This document shows positions 1-6,616 of a stretch of DNA of 36,972 bases, piece after piece; position 1 is the stretch's first letter; each line of letters starts with the position of its first letter. Below the pieces are notes generated by a model, which was not told the origin of the DNA, did no database searches, and saw nothing but the letters and a program-made list of their open reading frames with translations. The position numbers and the translations under genes were made by a program. The stretch is from Bacteroidales bacterium (GTDB lineage: Bacteria > Bacteroidota > Bacteroidia > Bacteroidales > DTU049), in assembly GCA_016937255.1 (NCBI GenBank), contig JAFGWG010000067.1, positions 1 to 36,972 on the forward strand, given 5' to 3'.

Positions 1-1122
1 TATGATCCTGTGCTTGGCCGCATGCTTAGCCCGGATAATTATGTGCAAATGCCTGATTTTACACAGAATTTTAACCGGTATTCGTATTGTTTTAACAATC
101 CGCTTGTTTATACTGACCCGGATGGTAATTGGGCCGGATGGGACGATGTTATTGTAGGAACAATTGGGTTCGCATATGGTTATGTTTCCCATGGCCTTAC
201 AACAGGAAATTGGGGCTGGGAAGCGGTGGGTGCCGGGGCATTAAGCGCAGGTGTCTTTTTAGCAGGATACTATACGGCTGGTATGGGATCAGCAAGTTAT
301 GGAAGTATTGCAAGTGGTTTTTCATCAGCGGGACTTCAAGGTTATGCAAACACAGTTGGCTTATCTTTTGCAGGTCAAATGGTGGCAACAAGTACAATTT
401 CTTCTTTCTTTCCCTCTGTTTCTATTCCAATAGGTAATAATGCTTCAATTTCTATTTCGCCAGCAATGAGTTTTAGCCCTTCGGGTTTTAGCGGAGGGTT
501 TTCTGCTGTTGGTTCATTTCAGTCAGGAGATTTTGTATTCTCAGGAGGGTTTGGGCTAAATAATATAGCAAATTCAGTTTTTGGAGGGATATCTTATTAT
601 GACAGGCCGAATGATCAGTATTTCTCATATTATGCCACTAGGTTTGGTGGAAAATATAAACAGTCAGTAGGTGGTATTGGATTTAGCAAAGGTGATTTCT
701 CATTTCGCTGGGAAAATGATTTTTATACCATGTCCGGTGATAAATACAGAACTAATGCGATGGAGTTTATGTACAAAGATTTTGTATTGGGAACTAATCT
801 TTGGACAAATTATCCCGGAAGTTACTATGATGAAAATAATACCGATAAAAATGGCCGCAACTTGCGTGGGAAACTCAACAAACATAACAATGGTGCATGG
901 AAAAATGGCCAGGTGTGGAGTTCTCCGTTGTACCTGGGGTACAGAAACGGGAACACAATAACGAGAATTGGCGTGAGTAATCCCTGGATTCAGGATCGGA
1001 CCCAAAATTTTATGCACAAGAACTTCCTCCCTGCGTATACCAACTTTTTTAACAGGTATGATCAATTCACAGGCGGTGCATGGATGTATTCCGGATATTA
1101 TAACCCTTTTACACTGTATTAA
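1..1122 (+). CDS. Rhs-family polymorphic toxin, C-terminal part (5' end outside window)
   Basis: The reading frame is open from base 1, so only the C-terminus of a much larger Rhs/YD-repeat protein is present. Residues 1-40 are the end of the Rhs-associated core: YDPVLGRMLSPDNYV, then FNRYSYCFNNP and DPDG, the usual boundary before the variable tip. After DPDG the sequence is specific to this protein: a Gly/Ala-rich hydrophobic stretch, a Gly/Ser/Phe-rich segment, then a polar C-terminal domain (about residues 200-373) with FSFRWENDF, NGQVWSSPLYLGYRNGNT and a Tyr-rich end. From memory this tail resembles bacterial polymorphic toxin type 23; that is unverified. Rhs tips are normally released toxic effectors neutralised by the next gene. 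The following lipoprotein starts 2 bases after the stop. Rhs identity is clear; the toxic activity is inferred. Confidence 0.85.
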   Translation, partial: YDPVLGRMLSPDNYVQMPDFTQNFNRYSYCFNNPLVYTDPDGNWAGWDDVIVGTIGFAYGYVSHGLTTGNWGWEAVGAGALSAGVFLAGYYTAGMGSASYGSIASGFSSAGLQGYANTVGLSFAGQMVATSTISSFFPSVSIPIGNNASISISPAMSFSPSGFSGGFSAVGSFQSGDFVFSGGFGLNNIANSVFGGISYYDRPNDQYFSYYATRFGGKYKQSVGGIGFSKGDFSFRWENDFYTMSGDKYRTNAMEFMYKDFVLGTNLWTNYPGSYYDENNTDKNGRNLRGKLNKHNNGAWKNGQVWSSPLYLGYRNGNTITRIGVSNPWIQDRTQNFMHKNFLPAYTNFFNRYDQFTGGAWMYSGYYNPFTLY

Positions 1123-1124
1123 TT

Positions 1125-1775
1125 ATGAGTAGAAAAAACATTATCAGCCTTTTCATTATTGCTACTGTAATATGGTCATGTGATATTATCAGAGTTCCAG
1201 CCTATGTAAAAAGGGAATTTAACAATTATTACAGTGCAACCAACAAGGAATACGATACAGTAATTAATACACAGGGATACTACAGATATGTATCTGATAA
1301 TCGGGTACCGTATTATACTTTCATTATGTTTTTCCCGGATGGAACTTTCCTTGGCCTATTCAGCTCAAAAAATAATCTTGAAAATGATTTTTTCGAACAC
1401 CTCTTGAATAATGATAATGAAAGAAACATTAAACCTTTTTTAAAGCATTATTATTGGGGCTACTATTTTATTCACGAAGATACCATTGAAGCAATAAGTA
1501 TAAATCATGTTATATCATTTAATCAGTATTATGATGGGATTTCAAAAGATGTTTTCTTGATAAATAATGAACGAGATTTGTTTTTGATAGCTGAAAAATC
1601 AAAGAATGGGAAACAGAATAGATTTGTTTCTACCAATAAAAATAATATTAGTTATCCTGCCAAGTTAACATTCATTTCGCTATCAAAACTACCTCCTTCC
1701 GATTGCTGGTTGAAGAAAAAAAGGTGGTTTTGGAAAGACAAAGACGCATGGAAGGAATATAAGAAAGCACATTAG
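1125..1775 (+). CDS. Putative lipoprotein, possible immunity partner of the Rhs tip
   Basis: 216 aa. A short basic N-terminus and hydrophobic segment are followed by WSC at residues 17-19, a plausible lipobox with Cys19 as the lipidated residue. The mature part is rich in Tyr, Phe, Asn and Lys (for example HYYWGYYFIHEDT) and ends with a Trp/Lys-rich tail. No known domain is recognised. It starts 2 bases after the stop of the Rhs gene, the position normally taken by the cognate immunity gene, so a protective role at the membrane is a reasonable guess from context only. The strand, spacing and AT-rich composition match the surrounding Rhs locus. It could equally be an unrelated cargo lipoprotein. 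Confidence 0.7.
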   Translation: MSRKNIISLFIIATVIWSCDIIRVPAYVKREFNNYYSATNKEYDTVINTQGYYRYVSDNRVPYYTFIMFFPDGTFLGLFSSKNNLENDFFEHLLNNDNERNIKPFLKHYYWGYYFIHEDTIEAISINHVISFNQYYDGISKDVFLINNERDLFLIAEKSKNGKQNRFVSTNKNNISYPAKLTFISLSKLPPSDCWLKKKRWFWKDKDAWKEYKKAH

Positions 1776-1783
1776 TATATTAA

Positions 1784-3019
1784 ATCAGAGAGTTTAGTAT
1801 TTATACTCATGATAGAATAGCAGCTATGCGAAAAACAGTAAACGGAAATACAAACATGTATTATGTGCTTACCGATTATCTGGGAAGCATAGACGCTGTT
1901 TTGCCTGCTGTAAGTGGTGTTCTTCCGGTTGTTGAGTATTATAGTTATGACGCTTGGGGTAATCGCAGAGACCCCAGTGATTGGTCTCTATCTGAAACCC
2001 GCACTACATTTATTACAGACAGAGGTTACACCGGCCATGAAATGCTGGATGAATTTGATCTAATTAATGCAAACGGGAGGATTTATGAGCCATCTACGGG
2101 AAGATTTTTAAGCCCTGACAACTATGTTCAAGCCCCTGGTTTCTCGCAGAGTTTTAACAGGTATGCATATGGATTCAATAATCCTACAATGTTTACTGAC
2201 CCGGATGGAGAATTGGCATGGATTGTACCAGTTGCAATTGGAATGGTTGTAGGAGCTGAAATAGGAGGCACTTGGGCTGACAATTGGGAGCATTGGGCTC
2301 CATGGAATTGGAGTGATCAAAATAAAAGCTGGAAAGCAGCTTGGGTTGGAGCAATGTATGGCGGTCTTGCAGGTAGTATTGTCTCTGCAGGTCTTGGACT
2401 ATCAGGAACAGGATTTGGTCAAGGATTTAAAGCATATGCAAATCATACAGGCCCAACAAATGTTTGGTGGGACATGCTATCAAATGGATTTATCACTGCT
2501 AATTCTGAACAGTTCTGGAATCAAATTGTTAGAAACGAACCAATTGATGAGTTGTTTATTTATTCCTTATCAGGTTTCTTTTCAGGTGCAATAGGAGGAT
2601 TTTTTGGAAACATGTCCAATAGCGGTACTAATTCGAACTTAGATGAAGCGGGTGGAATAGCTTTTTCGTTTCAGAATCCTCCAAGATATAGAGGGAACTG
2701 GTCAGTTAATGCAATTCGAACCATGAATTTTACGACTAGTGTATTAAACACGAGTATAAAGTCATATTACATATACCGAGATGAAGACCCAGACAAAAGA
2801 TGGGCAAACACTATTACTGATGCAATTGGTGGTTCCATGGCTAATATTGCACCAAGTTTTATGGGAAATAATTCAACAGGTATTACTACCCTAGGACCTG
2901 GAAATCAATACGGAAAATATTTAAGTGCTATTGGTACACAATTTCCACTGGCCTATCATATTTATAAGGGACCTGCCATAAGTCTTGTAGTATATTTACT
3001 AATTCAACCAATCTTATGA
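1784..3019 (+). CDS. Orphan Rhs tip cassette (core remnant plus second variable C-terminus)
   Basis: The first ATG in frame is at 1826 (397 aa). Rhs-like sequence continues in frame upstream of it to about 1799 (IYTHDRIAAMRKTVNG), back to a stop at 1781, so this is a fragment of a larger gene rather than a gene with a natural start. Core features are YVLTDYLGSI, YDAWGNRRDPSDW, GYTGHEMLDEFDLINANGR, FLSPDNYVQ, FNRYAYGFNNP and DPDG. After DPDG the tip differs completely from the gene upstream: Trp-rich, Gly-rich helical or membrane-prone segments (GMVVGAEIGG, GAIGGFFGN) and a hydrophobic C-terminus. No toxin family is recognised. The layout matches displaced 'orphan' Rhs-CT modules that can recombine onto the full-length gene through the shared core. 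Whether it is translated on its own is unknown. Confidence 0.75.
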   Translation: MREFSIYTHDRIAAMRKTVNGNTNMYYVLTDYLGSIDAVLPAVSGVLPVVEYYSYDAWGNRRDPSDWSLSETRTTFITDRGYTGHEMLDEFDLINANGRIYEPSTGRFLSPDNYVQAPGFSQSFNRYAYGFNNPTMFTDPDGELAWIVPVAIGMVVGAEIGGTWADNWEHWAPWNWSDQNKSWKAAWVGAMYGGLAGSIVSAGLGLSGTGFGQGFKAYANHTGPTNVWWDMLSNGFITANSEQFWNQIVRNEPIDELFIYSLSGFFSGAIGGFFGNMSNSGTNSNLDEAGGIAFSFQNPPRYRGNWSVNAIRTMNFTTSVLNTSIKSYYIYRDEDPDKRWANTITDAIGGSMANIAPSFMGNNSTGITTLGPGNQYGKYLSAIGTQFPLAYHIYKGPAISLVVYLLIQPIL

Positions 3020-3783
3020 AACTTAAAGTGTGCATTCTGGTATTTGCACTGATAGTAGTTATTGGGTGCAAAATAGAGACTAAAACAGTTTACTATTGGA
3101 ATAAAAGTGGCGGACCTTCATATAAACTGCCAATTAAAAAAAGAAAGGTTGAAAAGCTTAAAATAATAAACTATAAAGATAGTGTTTTTCCTTCTGAAGG
3201 GATTACGAAACTGCCTTTGCTATCATCAATAGAGGTGATCTCTGCTAAAAATCTCATCATGGGACCATTAATTGATTCAATTTACTTGCGGAGAGCAGTT
3301 TTTAATGACTGTACATTTAGAAAGTTTCCTATTGAGTTGAATAACGTAATTAGTCTGAATGAAATTGGATTTGTTTTTTGTGGGATAAAGATGCTTTCTG
3401 ATTCAATTAATTATTTGACAAGAGTTAATGCTCTTGACTTAACAGGAAACAATTTAAGTAGCCTTCCAATTGAAATAACAGAATTAAAATCACTAGAAAC
3501 TATTATATTGACAAATAATAGTTTTGTCTCTATTCCAGAGGAATTGCTTTTACTTCCAAATTTGGTTTATATTGATTTGTCTAATGCTGAAGGAGAAGAG
3601 TTACCAAACCAGAACCAAATTGATTATTTTGAAGAGATTGAAACTCTAAAAATGCTCCTAAAAACTGAATCATTAGTGAAGCTTCGTATTCATGTTGAAA
3701 GTAAGCTTGAAATGGATAGATTGATACTTGAGATTAATGATGACAGTTTAGTAGATAAACTTGCTTTCCATTACTATTATTAA
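3016..3783 (+). CDS. Leucine-rich-repeat lipoprotein, possible immunity protein for the orphan Rhs tip
   Basis: 255 aa. The N-terminal signal segment ends in VIGC with Cys18 as the likely lipidated residue. The middle holds short leucine-rich repeats: VNALDLTGNNLSSLPIEI, LETIILTNNSFVSIPEEL and LVYIDLSN follow the LxxLxLxxNxLxxLP pattern, about 23 residues per unit. The C-terminus is charged. Its ATG overlaps the stop of the orphan Rhs tip by 4 bases (ATGA), indicating translational coupling. That placement, directly after a toxin tip, suggests an immunity role; LRR proteins also serve as general binding scaffolds, so the function is inferred from context. Nothing on the same strand follows within this locus. 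Confidence 0.7.
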   Translation: MKLKVCILVFALIVVIGCKIETKTVYYWNKSGGPSYKLPIKKRKVEKLKIINYKDSVFPSEGITKLPLLSSIEVISAKNLIMGPLIDSIYLRRAVFNDCTFRKFPIELNNVISLNEIGFVFCGIKMLSDSINYLTRVNALDLTGNNLSSLPIEITELKSLETIILTNNSFVSIPEELLLLPNLVYIDLSNAEGEELPNQNQIDYFEEIETLKMLLKTESLVKLRIHVESKLEMDRLILEINDDSLVDKLAFHYYY

Positions 3784-3905
3784 TAATTATTGTTTGGCTT
3801 ATAACTCGTCAACAAAACCTCAGTCTTTACAGGCCTCCCAATAATAATAGTCCGGTCATCCGGTATTAGTTGAAATAGAGAGGTTTGTGGGTTTATAATA
3901 AATTC

Positions 3906-3932
3906 CTTGTCGTAAATACAATCTACGACAAG
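3906..3932. repeat. REP-like hairpin, copy 1
   Basis: CTTGTCGTA and TACGACAAG form a perfect 9-bp inverted repeat around a 9-base centre. Its inner 17 bases share a consensus, CGTARATRCAATCYACG, with a second copy 53 bp downstream. Confidence 0.55.
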
Positions 3933-3962
3933 ATATCATGTAAAGTTATTCTGATAGTTTCG

Positions 3963-3981
3963 GCGTAGATGCAATCCACGC
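3963..3981. repeat. REP-like hairpin, copy 2
   Basis: GCGT and ACGC close a 19-base imperfect hairpin with GAT/ATC pairing inside. The 17 bases at 3964-3980 match 3911-3927 at 14 positions, and all three differences are transitions. The tandem arrangement resembles paired REP units associated with IS200-like (RAYT) transposases; no such transposase is in the window. Confidence 0.5.
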
Positions 3982-4018
3982 TAAGGGTATTGAGTGTGTG
4001 ACAATGAAAACCTTCGGT

Positions 4019-4142
4019 TTAGAAGCATTCTCCGGTTTCATTTTCCACAATCCTCCTGCGCCTGGCTCTTTCAAGCTGATCAGAGAAGTTATCAGGAAAA
4101 GGGTTAATGCCTTCAAATGCTTCGTTGGGTGTATTAAAACAC
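4019..4142 (-). pseudogene. Possible transposase C-terminal remnant
   Basis: On the reverse strand, in a different frame from the recombinase, an open stretch runs from the recombinase stop to a TAA at 4019-4021. It includes FNTPNEAFEGINPFPDNF and ends RRRRIVENETGECF. The pattern 'TPNEAFEG', then a basic helix, then 'ENxxGEC' resembles the C-terminal ends of Bacteroidota DDE transposases with an integrase core (IS3-like). There is no start codon and no catalytic region, so if the resemblance is real this is only a scar. The identification is from memory and tentative. Confidence 0.35.
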
Positions 4143-5279
4143 TTACACCTCCATCTTCCTCATCTCCCGCTCAATAGTCTTATCCTCCATCTTTGCATAA
4201 ATATCAGTAGTACGAATCTGGCTATGTCCTAATATCTTCTGAACAACATCTTTTGGTATTCCAAGGTTTAATGCTATGGTTGCAAAAGTGTGCCGTGAGC
4301 AATGATATGTAATTTTGCGGGTTATGCCTGCTCCTTCAATGGCTGTTTTAAGATATTTATTTGTTTTCTGGTTGCTTATAGTAGGGAAAATGTGTCTGTC
4401 GAGAGGGCTGTCATTTTTAGGTATGAGTTCTTTTGCTCTCTTCAACAGGGGAATGGATACATTATCTTTTGTTTTCTCCATTTTTACCTTAACCCATTCG
4501 CCTTGTATGTTGGAGTATCGTAATTTTGTTATATCGGTAAATCTAAGGCCAGTGTAGCAGGAAAAGAGGAAGTATTCAAGCACATTGTTTATATGGTTGG
4601 AGAAAGTGCCTCTAAGTGTAAATAAATGGTCTAATTCTTCTTTATATAGCCTCTCTCTAAATGTGGGTTCTGTTTTCATTCGGTATTTTGCAAAAGGACT
4701 TTTTGTGTAAAGGGCTTCATCTCTCCTCATGGCTTCGTTTACAATGGCTTTAATCTTTTTCATGGTTTTGGTAACCGTATTAGCCTTGTTTTTTAGTGTA
4801 GTATACATGTAATGCTCATATTCCATAATGAAACTATGGTCTATATCACTAAAACGCAGTGGGTCTTTAAACTTTTTAAGCTTTGACAATTCGCCTTTTA
4901 GTAGTCTTGTATATCCCGGAGAGAAGTTTCCTGTTTCAATATATACATGCGCAAACTGATAAAAGTCTTCAAGATCAGTATTATTTTTATAGGCTCTTTC
5001 AAACAATTCAAAATTTGGTGTTAATCCTTTCCTTTGAATGTTTAGAATAATTCTTTCAGCATTGTTAATAGAGTCTCTGATAAAATCATTAATCGCAAAA
5101 TCTATTGGTTTTGTTCCTGCAAGTTTTTCTTTGTTCTTGTCCCATTTTTTAGGGTCTATATAGTGCCCTAAAGAGTATTTCCTTGTTTTTCTGTCTATGG
5201 TTACCCACAAGTAAACCGGAGTTGTGCCATCTTTCTTAACATGATCTTTGCGGGGATGTGCTACAATTCTATATGCCAT
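4143..5279 (-). CDS. Tyrosine recombinase (phage/transposon-type integrase)
   Basis: 378 aa from the chosen start. The N-terminal part (MAYRIVAHPRKDHVKKDGTT) is the arm-binding domain typical of Bacteroidota integrases, followed by a helical core-binding domain (about residues 85-190). The catalytic domain shows CYTGLRFTDITKL (Arg), a Lys in VKMEKTKDN, HCSRHTFATIAL (HxxR), LGHSQIRTT (His) and the nucleophile Tyr in DIYAKM. All six catalytic positions look intact. An in-frame start at 5363 is rejected because a -7 box (5316-5323) and the tRNA terminator lie downstream of it. The gene begins about 150 bases from the 3' end of tRNA-Arg and reads away from it, the usual layout for an element integrated at a tRNA gene, which would then include the Rhs locus. 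The far attachment site is not in the window. Confidence 0.9.
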   Translation of the reverse strand: MAYRIVAHPRKDHVKKDGTTPVYLWVTIDRKTRKYSLGHYIDPKKWDKNKEKLAGTKPIDFAINDFIRDSINNAERIILNIQRKGLTPNFELFERAYKNNTDLEDFYQFAHVYIETGNFSPGYTRLLKGELSKLKKFKDPLRFSDIDHSFIMEYEHYMYTTLKNKANTVTKTMKKIKAIVNEAMRRDEALYTKSPFAKYRMKTEPTFRERLYKEELDHLFTLRGTFSNHINNVLEYFLFSCYTGLRFTDITKLRYSNIQGEWVKVKMEKTKDNVSIPLLKRAKELIPKNDSPLDRHIFPTISNQKTNKYLKTAIEGAGITRKITYHCSRHTFATIALNLGIPKDVVQKILGHSQIRTTDIYAKMEDKTIEREMRKMEV

Positions 5280-5315
5280 ATCTGTAAAATTAATTTTTGG
5301 AAAACATTTGGAAAA

Positions 5316-5323
5316 CAAATATA
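5316..5323 (-). promoter_or_regulatory. -7 promoter box for the recombinase
   Basis: TATATTTG on the reverse strand matches the Bacteroidota -7 consensus TAnnTTTG and lies 37 bases before the ATG at 5279. It supports that start over the longer reading. Confidence 0.55.
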
Positions 5324-5361
5324 GTGAAAAATTGACTAAATATTGCTTTTTATGAGAAAAC

Positions 5362-5399
5362 AAAAAATCCTAAATCATTTGTTTACAGACAATTTAGGA
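5362..5399 (-). terminator. Terminator of tRNA-Arg
   Basis: On the reverse strand TCCTAAAT (5399-5392) pairs perfectly with ATTTAGGA (5375-5368) across a 16-base loop and is followed by six T. It begins 30 bases after the tRNA 3' end. Confidence 0.6.
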
Positions 5400-5428
5400 C
5401 TTTCTAAGAAATTTATAGTAATTATTCG

Positions 5429-5500
5429 TGACTCCGACGGGATTCGAACCCATATCTTCAGAACCGGAATCTGAAATTCTATCCATTGAACTACGGAGCC
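5429..5500 (-). tRNA. tRNA-Arg (anticodon CCG)
   Basis: 72 bases. The acceptor stem is GGCTCCG/CGGAGTC, with one G-T pair and discriminator A. The anticodon stem TCAGA/TCTGA encloses loop TTCCGGT, giving anticodon CCG. The T arm GGG-TTCGAAT-CCC is standard. CCA is not encoded. A -7 box lies 9 bases upstream and a hairpin terminator follows. The recombinase gene lies just beyond its 3' end, so this tRNA is the likely attachment site. Confidence 0.93.
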
Positions 5501-5509
5501 AATAGGCTG

Positions 5510-5517
5510 CAAAAGTA
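5510..5517 (-). promoter_or_regulatory. -7 promoter box for tRNA-Arg
   Basis: TACTTTTG on the reverse strand fits TAnnTTTG and ends 9 bases before the mature tRNA 5' end. Confidence 0.55.
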
Positions 5518-5585
5518 CGAATATTTCCACTTCTCTATTTTCAAGAAAATCCATATCTTTAGCACCCCTAAATCATTAAAAATCA

Positions 5586-6014
5586 TTGCATATGAGTATC
5601 ATTAGCAGAGATCTTGCCTATAAAATGCATGAATATAGCGATTTTGAACTGGCTTTTTTATTGAAAAATCGTTATGGAAACTTAACCCCGGAGTCTCAGC
5701 AAACGCTGGTGTATGAGGTTAAGCAGCGAGAATTGAGCCCGGCTCGTCTTACCGATTTAATGGAAGAAAAGCTGGCGTATTCAGGCTCTTATGGAATGGG
5801 AGAGTGTTCAAAATGCAGCTCAGATAAAATAGAATTTCCCGAAGTAGTCAATAAAGGTAGAGAAAAAAAATATTATATCTGTAGTGTATGCGGCCATCAT
5901 ACATTTAAAGAGGCCATGCAAGCCAATGCCGCAAAATCAAAAAAAGTGGCCATTCTTGCTGCAGCAATACTTATAATTGTGCTTTCACTGGTTATGTTTT
6001 TGGTCCAAGCATAA
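5586..6014 (+). CDS. Hypothetical zinc-ribbon membrane protein
   Basis: 142 aa. The start could be codon 1 at 5586 (a non-ATG start reading MHMS...) or the ATG two codons later at 5592. The N-terminal 60 residues are helical and charged (FELAFLLKNRYGNLTPESQQTLVYEVKQREL). A zinc ribbon follows (CSKCSSDKIEFP then CSVCGHH, two CxxC pairs). A single hydrophobic segment near the C-terminus (VAILAAAILIIVLSLVMFLV) would anchor the protein in the inner membrane with the ribbon in the cytoplasm. A near-consensus -7 box (TATCTTTA, 5554-5561) lies upstream. Its stop codon sits inside a hairpin shared with the convergent next gene. No specific function is known. Confidence 0.75.
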   Translation: MHMSIISRDLAYKMHEYSDFELAFLLKNRYGNLTPESQQTLVYEVKQRELSPARLTDLMEEKLAYSGSYGMGECSKCSSDKIEFPEVVNKGREKKYYICSVCGHHTFKEAMQANAAKSKKVAILAAAILIIVLSLVMFLVQA

Positions 6015-6035
6015 GAATGCCTTTGGCTTATGCTT
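6007..6035. terminator. Bidirectional hairpin overlapping two convergent stop codons
   Basis: AAGCATAAG (6007-6015) pairs perfectly with CTTATGCTT (6027-6035) over an 11-base loop. The forward gene's stop and the reverse gene's stop both fall inside the stem. T-tracts are weak, so terminator function is inferred from the convergent layout. Confidence 0.5.
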
Positions 6036-6477
6036 CTTGAAGCATATCGCTAATTAAAAGCTGCTCTTTTTTAGTCTTTTTAAGCATATAATAGAAAATA
6101 TTCGCGGCAGACTCATTCAATGCGTTTTCGGCAGATAAAATATTATATAGTTTCAATAAACAATTATCAAAATGCATTGAAGTTTGAAGCATGTCTGACA
6201 TTTTAATGTTTTCTATACCAATAACTTTTTGTAAACAATCGTCTATCTGATTTGATAACTCTTCACAAGGAAATTCCAACCAACAATTCATCGCCTTTGC
6301 AACTTCGAAGTGTTTTTCAAGATATTTTGCTCTTTCTTTTTCAAATTTATGCAATTCAAGTGCCAATTCAGTAATTCTTGGGTCTTGTGTTTTTCCCAGA
6401 ATTTCATGATAAATTTCTGCAACACGATTATGGTATTCTTGAACTTTCGCAATGATTTCACTTTTCTTTTGATACAT
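6028..6477 (-). CDS. Helical hypothetical protein, possibly ferritin-like
   Basis: 149 aa, almost entirely predicted alpha-helix, consistent with a four-helix bundle. It contains E/H-rich helices (EYHNRVAEIYHEIL, ELALELHKFEKERAKYLEKH) reminiscent of ferritin-like or rubrerythrin-like bundles. A clean pair of ExxH metal motifs in the right spacing is not obvious, so metal binding is a guess. It has its own -7 box and lies downstream of the FNR-type regulator on the same strand, 139 bases from that gene's stop. That placement hints at a role in redox or oxygen response, but no family can be named with certainty. Confidence 0.7.
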   Translation of the reverse strand: MYQKKSEIIAKVQEYHNRVAEIYHEILGKTQDPRITELALELHKFEKERAKYLEKHFEVAKAMNCWLEFPCEELSNQIDDCLQKVIGIENIKMSDMLQTSMHFDNCLLKLYNILSAENALNESAANIFYYMLKKTKKEQLLISDMLQEA

Positions 6478-6509
6478 GATCTTTCTTTTAATTATTTATA
6501 CTTGGAACC

Positions 6510-6524
6510 TTGTATACAAAGGTA
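6510..6524 (-). promoter_or_regulatory. -7 box and adjoining palindrome upstream of the helical protein
   Basis: TACCTTTG (6524-6517, reverse strand) fits TAnnTTTG. It runs into a perfect 10-bp palindrome TTGTATACAA at 6510-6519, about 33 bases before the ATG, placed where a repressor or activator could act at the transcription start. Confidence 0.5.
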
Positions 6525-6616
6525 AAAAAGCGGTTTGCTGAATGCAAGAAAACACAGTCCGCTCTGCTCAAGTAATTTTTTGAGATTCCTCAATATTTTC
6601 GAAAAGATAAATGGGA

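Larger units (their letters stand above)
3784..4018. other. Non-coding stretch between the Rhs locus and the recombinase
   Basis: No credible gene is seen here. The stretch contains the two REP-like hairpins listed separately. It ends at a short open stretch on the reverse strand that may be a transposase remnant. Confidence 0.5.

Noticed and set aside
5280-5363. 28-residue N-terminal extension of the recombinase
   Set aside because: The extension overlaps the tRNA terminator and the recombinase's own -7 box, and the family normally starts at MAYRIVAHPR.
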